Shown: positions 1 through 10,650, counted from the first letter of the stretch. The stretch is 64,000 nt of DNA from Coriaria nepalensis (GCA_027186245.1 CP114481.1:36859501-36923500); one strand, 5' to 3'. Numbers and translations are program-made. The notes: generated from the sequence alone by a model not told the origin.

Positions 1-4
1 AAGC

Positions 5-18
5 AATTCGAACGAATT
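5..18. other. Short dyad AATTCG-AA-CGAATT in the monomer head
   Basis: Two 6-bp arms (AATTCG and CGAATT) are perfect reverse complements around a 2-bp AA spacer. The dyad is present in units with the AAGCAATTCG head (types A and B). It is shortened in units with AAGTCG or AAGTGG heads and in the C/F units where CGAATT becomes CGTATT. It overlaps the EcoRI site. Short dyads are a recognised feature of many centromeric satellites that lack CENP-B boxes; a role here is only an inference. Confidence 0.7.
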
Positions 19-19
19 C
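14..19. other. EcoRI site (GAATTC), once per monomer in most types
   Basis: GAATTC occurs at monomer position 14-19 in types A, B, D, E, G and H, so an EcoRI digest should release a 142-bp ladder. It is lost in types C and F, where the sequence reads GTATTC, and in isolated mutants such as GAACTC near 56,170, GAATTG near 28,491 and GAAATC near 46,088. Runs of C/F units should therefore give multimer bands. Confidence 0.9.
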
Positions 20-25
20 TAGTTT

Positions 26-51
26 TGCACTACAGAGACAACTTTTGTGCA
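26..51. other. Inverted arms TGCAC / GTGCA with 16-bp loop
   Basis: TGCAC at 26-30 can pair with GTGCA at 47-51, leaving a 16-bp loop. The arms are retained in nearly all units. Exceptions include TTTCC at 17,949, 26,361 and 53,339, which alters the left arm, and GTGGA near 39,020, which alters the right arm. The stem is short and weak. It is noted because the only length change in the array, a 16-bp tandem duplication, ends inside the right arm. Confidence 0.45.
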
Positions 52-55
52 TAAC

Positions 56-74
56 TTGCAAATGATCATTGCAA
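56..74. other. 19-bp quasi-palindrome centred on TGATCA
   Basis: TTGCAAATGATCATTGCAA contains the perfect 10-bp palindrome AATGATCATT, flanked by TTGCA and GCAA, which are symmetric apart from one extra A. It is among the best conserved parts of the monomer and carries a BclI site (TGATCA). Local variants break it: TTGCAA to TTCCAA in type H, GATTATCG or GATCATCG after type D, GATTATTG in the 55-63 kb region, and GATCAGCG at 52.9-61 kb. Protein binding or cruciform potential is inferred only. Confidence 0.7.
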
Positions 75-90
75 GGAAAGTGTGCATTCG

Positions 91-109
91 TTTAAAATTA
101 AAATCATTT
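91..109. other. A/T block with alternating T and A tracts
   Basis: Monomer positions 91-109 are almost pure A/T (TTTAAAATTAAAATCATTT). Together with T-tracts at 23-26 and 43-46, which are 20 bp or about two helical turns apart, this arrangement could give intrinsic curvature, a property often reported for satellite DNA. In about half the units AAAATTA becomes AACCTTA, which interrupts the tract. The variant split is visible; the curvature is inferred. Confidence 0.5.
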
Positions 110-284
110 CAATGAGTCCTTTCAAGTCAATAACTTATTTCGAAGCAATTCGAACGAATTCTAGTTTTGCACTACAGAGACAACTTTTGTGCATAACTTG
201 CAAATGATCATTGCAAGGAAAGTGTGCATTCGTTTAAAATTAAAATCATTTCAATGAGTCCTTTCAAGTCAATAACTTATTTCG

Positions 285-426
285 AAGAAAGTCGAACGAA
301 TTCTAGTTTTGCACTACAGACATAACTTTTGTGCATAACTTGCAAATGATCATTGCAAGGAAAGTATGCATTCGTTTAACCTTAAAATCATTTCAATGAG
401 TCATTTCAAGTCAATAACTTATTTCA
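285..426 (+). repeat. Type E monomer example (AAGAAAGTCG head)
   Basis: The head reads AAGAAAGTCG and the middle reads TACAGACATA instead of TACAGAGACA at 31-40. The two changes are usually linked, so E is a real subfamily and not random noise. E units occur through most of the array, for example at 2,841, 15,0xx, 27,899, 39,40x and 43,09x. In many of them GTATGC at 81-86 creates an NsiI site (ATGCAT). Later E copies in the 55-63 kb region carry GAGACA, showing that the linkage breaks there. Confidence 0.7.
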
Positions 427-529
427 AAGCAATTCGAACGAATTCTAGTTTTGCACTACAGAGACAACTTTTGTGCATAACTTGCAAATGATCATTGCAA
501 GGAAAGTGTTCATTCGTTTAACCTTAAAA

Positions 530-551
530 TCATTTCAATGAGTCATTTCAA
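530..551 (+). repeat. Internal direct repeat TCATTTCAA x2 within a monomer
   Basis: In units with the GTCATTT variant, TCATTTCAA occurs at monomer positions 104-112 and 117-125 (here 530-538 and 543-551), with a 13-bp period. A third, degenerate copy TATTTCAAA follows 19 bp later across the unit boundary. In GTCCTTT units the second copy has one mismatch. This suggests that the 3' third of the monomer arose by internal duplication of a shorter sequence. Confidence 0.6.
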
Positions 552-852
552 GTCAATAACTAATTTCAAAGCAATTCGAACGAATTCTAGTTTTGCACTA
601 CAGAGACAACTTTTGTGCATAACTTGCAAATGATCATTGCAAGGAAAGTGTGCATTCGTTTAACCTTAAAATAATTTCAATGAGTCAGTTCAAGTCAATA
701 ACTTATTTCATCGCAAGTCGAACGTATTCTAGTTTTGCACTACAGACACAACTTTTGTGCATAACTTGCAAATGATCATTGCAAGGAAAGTGTGCATTCG
801 TTTAAACTTAAAATCATTTTAATGAGTCATTTCAAGTCAATAACTTATTTCA

Positions 853-994
853 TAGCAAGTCGAACGTATTCTAGTTTTGCACTACAGACACAACTTTTGT
901 GCATAACTTGCAAATGATCATTGCAAGGAAAGTGTGCATTTGTTTAACCTTAAAATCATTTCAATGAGTCATTTCAAGTCAATAACTTATTTCA
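853..994 (+). repeat. Type C monomer example (TAGCAAGTCG head, EcoRI lost)
   Basis: The unit starts TAGCAAGTCG after TTATTTCA and has CGTATTC where others have CGAATTC, so EcoRI does not cut. It usually carries GACACA at 35-40 and is often preceded by AAATAATTT at 101-109. C units are scattered in the left half and form runs of several in a row at 38.8-39.3, 40.5-41.0, 42.5-43.0, 44.2-44.7 and 48.4-49.3 kb. Confidence 0.75.
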
Positions 995-1239
995 AAGCAA
1001 TTCGAATGAATTCTAGTTTTGCACTACGGAGACAACTTTTGTGCATAACTTGCAAATGATCATTGCAAGGAAAGTGTGCATTCGTTTAACCTTAAAATAA
1101 TTTCAATGAGTCAGTTCAAGTCAATAACTTATTTCATAGCAAGTCGAACGTATTCTAGTTTTGCACTACAGACACAACTTTTGTGCATAACTTGCAAATG
1201 ATCATTGCAAGGAAAGTGTGCATTCGTTTAAAATTAAAA

Positions 1240-2080
1240 TCATTTCAATGAGTCCTCTCAAGTCAATAACTTATTTCGAAGCAAGTGGAACGAATTCTAG
1301 TTTTGCACTACAGAGACAACTTTTGTGCATAACTTCCAAATGATCATTGCAAGGAAAGTGTGCATTCGTTTAACCTTAAAATCATTTCAATGAGTCATTT
1401 CAAGTCAATAATTTACTTCAAAGCAATTCGAACGAATTCTAGTTTTGCACTACAGACACAACTTTTGTGCATAACTTGCAAATGATCATTGCAAGGAAAG
1501 TGTGCATTCGTTTAACCTTAAAATCATTTCAATGAGTCATTTGAAGTCAATAACCTATTTCCAAGCAATTCGAACGAATTCTAGTTTTGCACTACAGAGA
1601 CAACTTTTGTGCATAACTTGCAGATGATCATTGCAAGGAAAGTGTGCATTCGTTTAAAATTAAAATCATTTCAATGAGTCCTCTCAAGTCAATAACTTAT
1701 TTCCAAGCAAGTGGAACGAATTCTAGTTTTGCACTACAGAGACAACTTTTGTGCATAACTTCCAAATGATCATTGCAAGGAAAGTGTGCATTCGTTTAAC
1801 CTTAAAATCATTTCAATGAGTCATTTCAAGTCAATAACTTGTTTCAAAGCAATTCGAACGAATTCTAGTTTTGCACTACATACACAACTTTTGTGCATAA
1901 CTTGCAAATGATCATTGCAAGGAAAGTGTGCATTCGTTTAACCTTAAAATCATTTCAATGAGTCATTTCAAGTCAATAACCTATTTCAAAGCAATTCGAA
2001 CGAATTCTAGTTTTGCACTACAGAGACAACTTTTGAGCATAACTTGCAGATGATCATTGCAAGGAAAGTGTCCATTCGTT
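1240..2080 (+). repeat. Trimer (426-bp) tandem duplication
   Basis: Units from about 1,240 match units from about 1,666 at an offset of 426 bp (3 x 142). Shared markers are GTCCTCTCAAG (1,252/1,678), the H unit (1,279/1,705), TTCCAAATG, CCTATTTC and GCAGATGATC (1,62x/2,04x). Copies differ by several private substitutions, such as ACATACACA at 1,86x and TTTGAAGTC at 1,54x, so this duplication is older than the ones in the middle of the window. Confidence 0.7.
1279..1420 (+). repeat. Type H monomer example (AAGCAAGTGG head, TTCCAAATG core)
   Basis: Two linked substitutions define this type: GTGG instead of GTCG at 7-10, and TTCCAAATG instead of TTGCAAATG at 56-64. H usually opens a four-unit module: H, then a unit after TTACTTCA with GACACA, then a unit after CCTATTTC with TCCATTCG, then type D. 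Other H units start at 1,705, 10,935, 11,945, 16,221, 21,791, 24,631, 28,749 and 37,269. Confidence 0.75.
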
Positions 2081-2130
2081 TAAAATGAAAATCATTTCAA
2101 TGAGTCCTTTCAAGTCAATAACTTATTTCG

Positions 2131-2272
2131 GAGCAAGTCGAACGAATTCTAGTTTTGCACTACAGAGACAACTTTTGTGCATAACTTGCAAATGATCATT
2201 GCAAGGAAAGCGTGCATTCGTTTAACCTTAAAATCATTTCAATGAGTCATTTCAAGTCAATAACTTATTTCT
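2131..2272 (+). repeat. Type D monomer example (GAGCAAGTCG head)
   Basis: The unit begins GAGCAAGTCG (junction TTTCG|GAGC). It normally follows a unit with GTGTCCATTCG and is often followed by a disturbed palindrome (GATCATCG or GATTATCG). This D example keeps the intact palindrome and has AAAGCGTGC. D closes the four-unit H module in most of its occurrences. Confidence 0.7.
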
Positions 2273-3373
2273 AAGCAATTGGAACGAATTCTAGTTTTGC
2301 ACTACAGAGACAACTTTTGTGCATAACTTGCAAATGATCATTGCAAGGAAAGTGTGCATTCGTTTAAAATTAAAATCATTTCAATGAGTCCTTTCAAGTC
2401 AATAACTTATTTCATCGCAAGTCGAACGTATTCTAGTTTTGCACTACAGACACAACTTTTGTGCATAACTTCCAAATGATCATTGCAAGGAAAGTGTGCA
2501 TTCGTTTAAACTTAAAATCATTTTAATGAGTCATTTCAAGTCAATAACTTATTTCAAAGCAATTCGAACGAATTCTAGTTTTGCACTACAGAGACAACTT
2601 TTGTGCATAACTTGCAAATGATCATTGCAAGGAAAGTGTGCATTCGTTTAAAATTAAAATCATTTCAATGAGTCCTTTCAAGTCAATAACTTATTTCGAA
2701 GCAATTCGAACGAATTCTAGTTTTGCACTACAGAGACAACTTTTGTGCATAACTTGCAAATGATCATTGCAAGGAAAGTGTGCATTCGTTTAAAATTAAA
2801 ATCATTTCAATGAGTCCTTTCAAGTCAATAACTTATTTCGAAGAAAGTCGAACGAATTCTAGTTTTGCACTACAGACATAACTTTTGTGCATAACTTGCA
2901 AATGATCATTGCAAGGAAAGTATGCATTCGTTTAACCTTAAAATCATTTCAATGAGTCATTTCAAGTCAATAACTTATTTCAAAGCAATTCGAACGAATT
3001 CTAGTTTTGCACTACAGAGACAACTTTTGTGCATAACTTGCAAATGATCATTGCAAGGAAAGTGTTCATTCGTTTAACCTTAAAATCATTTCAATGAGTC
3101 ATTTCAAGTCAATAACTAATTTCAAAGCAATTCGAACGAATTCTAGTTTTGCACTACAGAGACAACTTTTGTGCATAACTTGCAAATGATCATTGCAAGG
3201 AAAGTGTGCATTCGTTTAACCTTAAAATCATTTCAATGAGTCATTTCAAGTCAATAACTTATTTCAAAGCAATTCGAACGAATTCTAGTTTTGCACTACA
3301 GAGACAACTTTTGTGCATAACTTGCAAATGATCATTGCAAGGAAAGTGTGCATTCGTTTAAAATTAAAATCAT

Positions 3374-6230
3374 TTCAATGAGTCCTTTCAAGTCAATAAC
3401 TTATTTCGAAGAAAGTCGAACGAATTCTAGTTTTGCACTACAGACATAACTTTTGTGCATAACTTGCAAATGATCATTGCAAGGAAAGTGTGCATTCGTT
3501 TAACCTTAAAATCATTTCAATGAGTCATTTCAGGTCAATAACTTATTTCAAAGCAATTCGAACGAATTCTAGTTTTGCACTACAGACAAACCTTCTGTGC
3601 ATAACTTGCAAATGATCATTGCAAGGAAAGTGTGCATTTGTTTAAAATTAAAATCATTTCAATGAGTCCTTTCAAGTCAATAACTTATTTCGAAGCAAGT
3701 CGATCGAATTCTAGTTTTGCACTACAGAGACAACTTTTGTGCATAACTTGCAAATGATCATTGCAAGGAAAGTGTGCATTCGTTTAAAATTAAAATCATT
3801 TCAATGAGTCCTTTCAAGTCAATAACTTATTTCGAAGCAAGTGGAACGAATTCTAGTTTTGCACTACAGACATAACTTTTGTGCATAACTTGCAAATGAT
3901 CATTGCAAGGAAAGTGTGCATTCGTTTAACCTTAAAATCATTTCAATGAGTCATTTCAAGTCAATAACTTATTTCAAAGCAATTCGAATGAATTCTAGTT
4001 TTGCACTACAGACACAACTTTTGTGCATAACTTTCAAATGATCATTGCAAGGAAAGTGTGCATTCGTTTAAAATTAAAATCATTTCAATGAGTCATTTCA
4101 AGTCAATAACCTATTTCAAAGCAATTCGAACGAATTCTAATTTTGCACTACAGAGACAACTTTTGTGCATAACTTGCAAATGATCATTGCAAGGAAAGTG
4201 TCCATTCGTTTAAAATTAAAATCATTTCAATGAGTCCTTTCAAGTCAATAACTTATTTCGGAGCAAGTCGAACGAATTCTAGTTTTGCACTACAGAGACA
4301 ACTTTTGTGCATAACTTGCAAATGATCATCGCAAGGAAAGTGTGCATTCGTTAAAAATTAAAATCATTTCAATGAGTCCTTTCAAGTCAATAACTTCTTT
4401 CGAAGCAATTCGAACGAATTCTAGTTTTGCACTACAGAGACAACTTTTGTGCATAACTTGCAAATGATCATTGCAAGGAAAGTGTGCATTCGTTAAAAAT
4501 TAAAATCATTTCAATGAGTCCTTTCAAGTCAATAACTTCTTTCGAAGCAATTCGAACGAATTCTAGTTTTGCACTACAGAGACAACTTTTGTGCATAACT
4601 TGCAAATGATCATTGCAAGGAAAGTGTGCATTCGTTTAACCTTAAAATAATTTAAATGAGTCATTTCAAGTCAATAACTTATTTCATAGCAAGTCGAACG
4701 TATTCTAGTTTTGCACTACAGACACAACTTTTGTGCATAACTTGCAAATGATCATTGCAAGGAAAGTGTGCATTCGTTTAACCTTAAAATAATTTCAATG
4801 AGTCCTTTCAAGTCAATAACTTATTTCGAAGAAAGTCGAACGAATTCTAGTTTTGCACGACAGACATAACTTTTGTGCATAACTTGCAAATGATCATTGC
4901 AAGGAAAGTGTGCATTCGTTTAACCTTAAAATCATTTCAATGAGTCATTTCAGGTCAATAACTTATTTCAAAGCAATTCGAACGAATTCTAGTTTTGCAC
5001 TACAGACAAACCTTCTGTGCATAACTTGCAAATGATCATTGCAAGGAAAGTGTGCATTTGTTTAAAATTAAAATCATTTCAATGAGTCCTTTCAAGTCAA
5101 TAACTTATTTCGAAGCAAGTCGATCGAATTCTAGTTTTGCACTACAGAGACAACTTTTGTGCATAACTTGCAAATGATCATTGCAAGGAAAGTGTGCATT
5201 CGTTTAAAATTAAAATCATTTCAATGAGTCCTTTCAAGTCAATAACTTATTTCGAAGCAAGTGGAACGAATTCTAGTTTTGCACTACAGACATAACTTTT
5301 GTGCATAACTTGCAAATGATCATTGCAAGGAAAGTGTGCATTCGTTTAACCTTAAAATCATTTCAATGAGTCATTTCAAGTCAATAACTTATTTCAAAGC
5401 AATTCGAATGAATTCTAGTTTTGCACTACAGACACAACTTTTGTGCATAACTTTCAAATGATCATTGCAAGGAAAGTGTGCATTCGTTTAAAATTAAAAT
5501 CATTTCAATGAGTCATTTCAAGTCAATAACCTATTTCAAAGCAATTCGAACGAATTCTAATTTTGCACTACAGAGACAACTTTTGTGCATAACTTGCAAA
5601 TGATCATTGCAAGGAAAGTGTCCATTCGTTTAAAATTAAAATCATTTCAATGAGTCCTTTCAAGTCAATAACTTATTTCGGAGCAAGTCGAACGAATTCT
5701 AGTTTTGCACTACAGAGACAACTTTTGTGCATAACTTGCAAATGATCATCGCAAGGAAAGTGTGCATTCGTTAAAAATTAAAATCATTTCAATGAGTCCT
5801 TTCAAGTCAATAACTTCTTTCGAAGCAATTCGAACGAATTCTAGTTTTGCACTACAGAGACAACTTTTGTGCATAACTTGCAAATGATCATTGCAAGGAA
5901 AGTGTGCATTCGTTTAACCTTAAAATAATTTAAATGAGTCATTTCAAGTCAATAACTTATTTCATAGCAAGTCGAACGTATTCTAGTTTTGCACTACAGA
6001 CACAACTTTTGTGCATAACTTGCAAATGATCATTGCAAGGAAAGTGTGCATTCGTTTAACCTTAAAATAATTTCAATGAGTCCTTTCAAGTCAATAACTT
6101 ATTTCGAAGAAAGTCGAACGAATTCTAGTTTTGCACGACAGACATAACTTTTGTGCATAACTTGCAAATGATCATTGCAAGGAAAGTGTGCATTCGTTTA
6201 ACCTTAAAATCATTTCAATGAGTCATTTCA
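3374..6230 (+). repeat. 10-mer tandem pair (1,420 bp, then 1,278 bp offset)
   Basis: From 3,374 to about 4,490 the sequence recurs 1,420 bp later (10 x 142). Private markers include CAGGTCAATA (3,531/4,951), CAAACCTTCTG (3,58x/5,00x), TCTAATTTT (4,13x/5,55x) and CATCGCAAGG (4,32x/5,74x). From about 4,405 to 4,950 the matching copy is only 1,278 bp away (9 x 142), shown by TTTAAATGAG and GCACGACAG (4,85x/6,13x). The left copy has one extra unit with CGTTAAAAATT and ACTTCTTTC, so a single monomer was gained there or lost in the right copy. Confidence 0.8.
3693..3834 (+). repeat. Type G monomer example (AAGTCGATCG head)
   Basis: The head carries TCGATCGA, a perfect 8-bp palindrome containing a PvuI site (CGATCG). 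A distinct G sublineage with TTTCGCACCACAAACATA at about 23-40 occurs near 6,550, 9,67x, 14,53x, 16,95x, 22,94x and 25,36x. Another G sublineage with GCACCACAGAGACA marks the 56-63.5 kb region. Confidence 0.7.
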
Positions 6231-7079
6231 AGTCAATAACTTATTTCAAAGCAATTCGAACGAATTCTAGTTTTGCACTACAGACACAACTTTTGTGCAT
6301 AACTTGCAAATGATCATTGCAAGGAAAGTGTGCATTCGTTTAACCTTAAAATCATTTCAATGAGTCATTTCAAGTCAATAACTTATTTCAAAGCAATTCG
6401 AACGAATTCTAGTTTTGCACTACAGAGACAACTTTTGTGCATAACTTGCAAATGATCATTGCAAGGAAAGTGTGCATTCGTTTAAAATTAAGATCATTTC
6501 AATGAGTCCTTTCAAGTCAATAAGTTATTTCGAAGCAAGTCGATCGAATTCTAGTTTCGCACCACAAACATAACTTTTGTGCATAACTTGCAAATGATCA
6601 TTGCAAGGAAAGTGTGCATTCGTTTAACCTTAAAATAATTTCAATGAGTCAGTTCAAGTCAATAACTTATTTCATAGCAAGTCGAACGTATTCTAGTTTT
6701 GCACTACAGACACAACTTTTGTGCATAACTTGCAAATGATCATTGCAAGGAAAGTGTGCATTTGTTTAACCTTAAAATCATTTCAATGAGTCATTTCAAG
6801 TCAATAACTTATTTCAAAGCAATTCGAATGAATTCTAGTTTTGCACTACGGAGACAACTTTTGTGCATAACTTGCAAATGATCATTGCAAGGAAAGTGTG
6901 CATTCGTTTAACCTTAAAATAATTTCAATGAGTCAGTTCAAGTCAATAACTTATTTCATAGCAAGTCGAACGTATTCTAGTTTTGCACTACAGACACAAC
7001 TTTTGTGCATAACTTGCAAATGATCATTGCAAGGAAAGTGTGCATTTGTTTAACCTTAAAATCATTTCAAAGAGTCATT
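6231..7079 (+). repeat. Array segment with the TTTCGCACCACAAACATA G unit
   Basis: This stretch links two tandem pairs and shows no coding or unique sequence. It carries ATTAAGATCA (6,48x), TAAGTTATTTC, a G unit with TTTCGCACC, GTCAGTTC and C units. The same series recurs 3,124 bp later (22 x 142) from about 9,545, and again in the 14.4 and 22.9 kb regions, so it is a reused block of about four to six units. Confidence 0.7.
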
Positions 7080-9400
7080 TCAAGTCAATAACTTATTTCA
7101 AAGCAATTCGAACGAATTCTAGTTTTGCACTACGGAGACAACTTTTGTGCATAACTTGCAAATGATCATTGCAAGGAAAGTGTGCATTCGTTTAAAATTA
7201 AAATCATTTCAATGAGTCCTTCCAAGTCAATAACTTATTTCGAAGCAATTCAAACGAATTCTAGTTTTGCACTACAGAGACAACTTTTGTGCATAACTTG
7301 CAAATGATCATTGCAAGGAAAGCGTGCATTCGTTTAACCTTAAAATCATTTCAATGAGTCATTTCAAGTCAATAACTTATTTCAAAGCAATTGGAACGAA
7401 TTCTAGTTTTGCACTACAGAGACAACTTTTGTGCATAACTTGCAAATGATCATTGCAAGGAAAGTGTGCATTCGTTTAAAATTAAAATCATTTCAATGAG
7501 TCCTTTCAAGTCAATAACTTATTTCGGAGCAAGTCGAACGAATTCTAGTTTTGCACTACAGAGACAACTTTTGTGCATAACTTGCAAATGATTATCGCAA
7601 GGAAAGTGTGCATTCGTTTAAAATTAAAATCATTTCAATGAGTCCTCTCAAGTCAATAACTTATTTCGAAGCTAGTGGAACGAATTCTAGTTTTGCACTA
7701 CAGAGACAACTTTTGTGCATAACTTCCAAATGATCATTGCAAGGAAAGTGTGCATTCGTTTAACCTTAAAATCATTTCAATGAGTCATTTCAAGTCAATA
7801 ACTTATTTCGAAGCAATTCGAACGAATTCTAGTTTTGCACTACAGAGACAACTTTTGTGCATAACTTGCAAATGATCATTGCAAGGAAAGCGTGCATTCG
7901 TTTAACCTTAAAATCATTTCAATGAGTCATTTCAAGTCAATAACTTATTTCAAAGCAATTCGAACGAATTCTAGTTTTGCACTACAGACACAACTTTTGT
8001 GCATAACTTGCAAATGATCATTGCAAGGAAAGTGTGCATTCGTTTAACCTTAAAATCATTTCAATGAGTCATTTCAAGTCAATAACTTATTTCGAAGCAA
8101 TTCGAACGAATTCTAGTTTTGCACTACAGACATAACTTTTGTGCATAACTTGCAAATGATCATTGCAAGGAAAGTGTGCATTCGTTTAACCTTAAAATCA
8201 TTTCAATGAGTCATTTCAAGTCAATAACTTATTTCAAAGCAATTCGAACGAATTCTAGTTTTGCACTACGGAAACAACTTTTGTGCATAACTTGCAAATG
8301 ATCATTGCAAGGAAAGTGTGCATTCGTTTAAAATTAAAATCATTTCAATGAGTCCTTTCAAGTCAATAACTTATTTCGAAGCAATTCAAACGAATTCTAG
8401 TTTTGCACAACAGAGACAACTTTTGTGCATAACTTGCAAATGATCATTGCAAGGAAAGCGTGCATTCGTTTAACCTTAAAATCATTTCAATGAGTCATTT
8501 CAAGTCAATAACTTATTTCAAAGCAATTGGAACGAATTCTAGTTTTGCACTACAGAGACAACTTTTGTGCATAACTTGCAAATGATCATTGCAAGGAAAG
8601 TGTGCATTCGTTTAAAATTAAAATCATTTCAATGAGTCCTTTCAAGTCAATAACTTATTTCGGAGCAAGTCGAACGAATTCTAGTTTTGCACTACAGAGA
8701 CAACTTTTGTGCATAACTTGCAAATGATTATCGCAAGGAAAGTGTGCATTCGTTTAAAATTAAAATCATTTCAATGAGTCCTCTCAAGTCAATAACTTAT
8801 TTCGAAGCAAGTGGAACGAATTCTAGTTTTGCACTACAGAGACAACTTTTGTGCATAACTTCCAAATGATCATTGCAAGGAAAGTGTGCATTCGTTTAAC
8901 CTTAAAATCATTTCAATGAGTCATTTCAAGTCAATAACTTATTTCGAAGCAATTCGAACGAATTCTAGTTTTGCACTACAGAGACAACTTTTGTGCATAA
9001 CTTGCAAATGATCATTGCAAGGAAAGCGTGCATTCGTTTAACCTTAAAATCATTTCAATGAGTCATTTCAAGTCAATAACTTATTTCAAAGCAATTCGAA
9101 CGAATTCTAGTTTTGCACTACAGACACAACTTTTGTGCATAACTTGCAAATGATCATTGCAAGGAAAGTGTGCATTCGTTTAACCTTAAAATCATTTCAA
9201 TGAGTCATTTCAAGTCAATAACTTATTTCGAAGCAATTCGAACGAATTCTAGTTTTGCACTACAGACATAACTTTTGTGCATAACTTGCAAATGATCATT
9301 GCAAGGAAAGTGTGCATTCGTTTAACCTTAAAATCATTTCAATGAGTCATTTCAAGTCAATAACTTATTTCAAAGCAATTCGAACGAATTCTAGTTTTGC
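7080..9400 (+). repeat. 8-mer tandem pair (1,136-bp HOR)
   Basis: Copy 1 (about 7,080-8,235) and copy 2 (about 8,236-9,400) match at an offset of 1,136 bp (8 x 142). Shared markers are ATTCAAACG (7,248/8,384), AAAGCGTGC, AATTGGAACG, GATTATCGCAAGG (7,589/8,725) and the H unit (7,669/8,805). Differences include AAGCTAGTGG versus AAGCAAGTGG, ACGGAGACA versus ACGGAAACA, CCTTCCAAG versus CCTTTCAAG and GCACTACAG versus GCACAACAG. Confidence 0.8.
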
Positions 9401-10370
9401 ACTACAGACACAACTTTTGTGCATAACTTGCAAATGATCATTGCAAGGAAAGTGTGCATTCGTTTAACCTTAAAATCATTTCAATGAGTCATTTCAAGTC
9501 AATAACTTATTTCAAAGCAATTCGAACGAATTCTAATTTTGCACTACAGAGACAACTTTTGTGCATAACTTGCAAATGATCATTGCAAGGAAAGTGTGCA
9601 TTCGTTTAAAATTAAGATCATTTCAATGAGTCCTTTCAAGTCAATAAGTTATTTCGAAGCAAGTCGATCGAATTCTAGTTTCGCACCACAAACATAACTT
9701 TTGTGCATAACTTGCAAATGATCATTGCAAGGAAAGTGTGCATTCGTTTAACCTTAAAATAATTTCAATGAGTCAGTTCAAGTCAATAACTTATTTCATA
9801 GCAAGTCGAACGTATTCTAGTTTTGCACTACAGACACAACTTTTGTGCATAACTTGCAAATGATCATTGCAAGGAAAGGGTGCATTTGTTTAACCTTAAA
9901 ATCATTTCAATGAGTCATTTCAAGTCAATAAATTATTTCAAAGCAATTCGAACGAATTCTAGTTTTGCACTACGGAGACAACTTTTGTGCATAACTTGCA
10001 AATGATCATTGCAAGGAAAGTGTGCATTCGTTTAAAATTAAAATCATTTCAATGAGTCCTTTCAAGTCAATAACTTATTTCGAAGCAATTCAAACGAATT
10101 CTAGTTTTGCACAACAGAGACAACTTTTGTGCATAACTTGCAAATGATCATTGCCAGGAAAGCGTGCATTCGTTTAACCTTAAAATCATTTCAATGAGTC
10201 ATTTCAAGTCAATAACTTATTTCAAAGCAATTGGAACGAATTCTAGTTTTGCACTACAGAGACAACTTTTGTGCATAACTTGCAAATGATCATTGCAAGG
10301 AAAGTGTGCATTCGTTTAAAATTAAAATCATTTCAATGAGTCCTTTCAAGTCAATAACTTATTTCGAAGC
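9401..10370 (+). repeat. Array segment between the 8-mer pair and the 8.4-kb duplication
   Basis: Only satellite units are present. About 9,545-9,950 repeats 6,421-6,826 (offset 3,124 bp), and 9,950-10,240 resembles the start of the 8-mer pair (CGGAGACA, ATTCAAACG, GCACAACAG, AATTGGAACG). From about 10,237 the sequence already matches 18,647 onward, so the left edge of the 8,410-bp duplication lies inside or just before this segment. Confidence 0.7.
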
Positions 10371-10508
10371 AATTCGAACGAATTCTAGTTTTGCACTACA
10401 GAGACAACTTTTGTGCATAACTTGCAAATGATCATTGCAAGGAAAGTGTGCATTCGTTTAAAATTAAAATCAATTCAATGAGTCATTTCAAGTCAATAAC
10501 TTACTTCA

Positions 10509-10650
10509 AAGCAAGTCGAACGTATTCTAGTTTTGCACTACAGACACAACTTTTGTGCATAACTTGCAAATAATCATTGTAGGGAAAGTGTGCATTCGTT
10601 TAACCTTAAAATCATTTCAATGAGTCATTTCAAGTCAATAACTTATTTCA
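10509..10650 (+). repeat. Type F monomer example (TTACTTCA junction, CGTATTC)
   Basis: Like type C it has CGTATTC and GACACA, but it follows TTACTTCA and starts AAGCAAGTCG. This example also carries AATAATCATTGTAGGG at 61-76, a private combination reused in all later copies of this block (for example 11,58x, 13,01x, 18,99x, 19,99x and 21,42x). F units are also abundant at 29.4-35.3 and 46.5-47.4 kb, there with GCAGGG and often ATCTTTTC downstream. Confidence 0.65.

Larger units (their letters stand above)
1..142 (+). repeat. Representative monomer (type A), anatomy reference
   Basis: This unit serves as the coordinate frame for positions quoted elsewhere. It has 46 G+C of 142 (32%). Landmarks by monomer position: head AAGCAATTCG at 1-10, EcoRI site at 14-19, T-tracts at 23-26 and 43-46, inverted arms TGCAC (26-30) and GTGCA (47-51), a quasi-palindrome at 56-74 centred on TGATCA, a diagnostic stretch at 91-97 (TTTAAAA here, TTTAACC or TTGAAAA in other units), an A/T block at 91-109, a second diagnostic at 116-120 (GTCCT here, GTCAT or GTCAG elsewhere), and the tail TTATTTCG at 135-142. 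CpG dinucleotides occur at 9-10, 13-14, 89-90 and 141-142. The start phase is arbitrary: it is simply the first base of the window. Confidence 0.95.
1..3226 (+). repeat. 18-monomer (2,556-bp) offset duplication
   Basis: Bases 1-670 match 2,557-3,226 at an offset of exactly 2,556 bp (18 x 142). Shared rare markers are the E unit at 285/2,841, GTATGC at 361/2,917, TGTTCATTCG near 507/3,063 and the unusual TAACTAATTTC near 559/3,115. The match ends where 661 onward has AATAATTT plus GTCAGTT and the right copy does not. The interval 670-2,557 is a mixture of A/B, C, D and H units. Confidence 0.75.

Noticed and set aside
84..100. CENP-B box in the ATTCGTTTAAAA segment
   Set aside because: Only the TTCG and central A positions match; the essential CGGG half is absent.
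2415..2556. Single-unit match of TTTCATCGCAAGTCG plus TTTTAATGAG with 711-846 as a 12-mer HOR
   Set aside because: Only about one monomer matches at the 1,704-bp offset and both flanks differ, so it is better explained by a small conversion or exchange patch than by an HOR.
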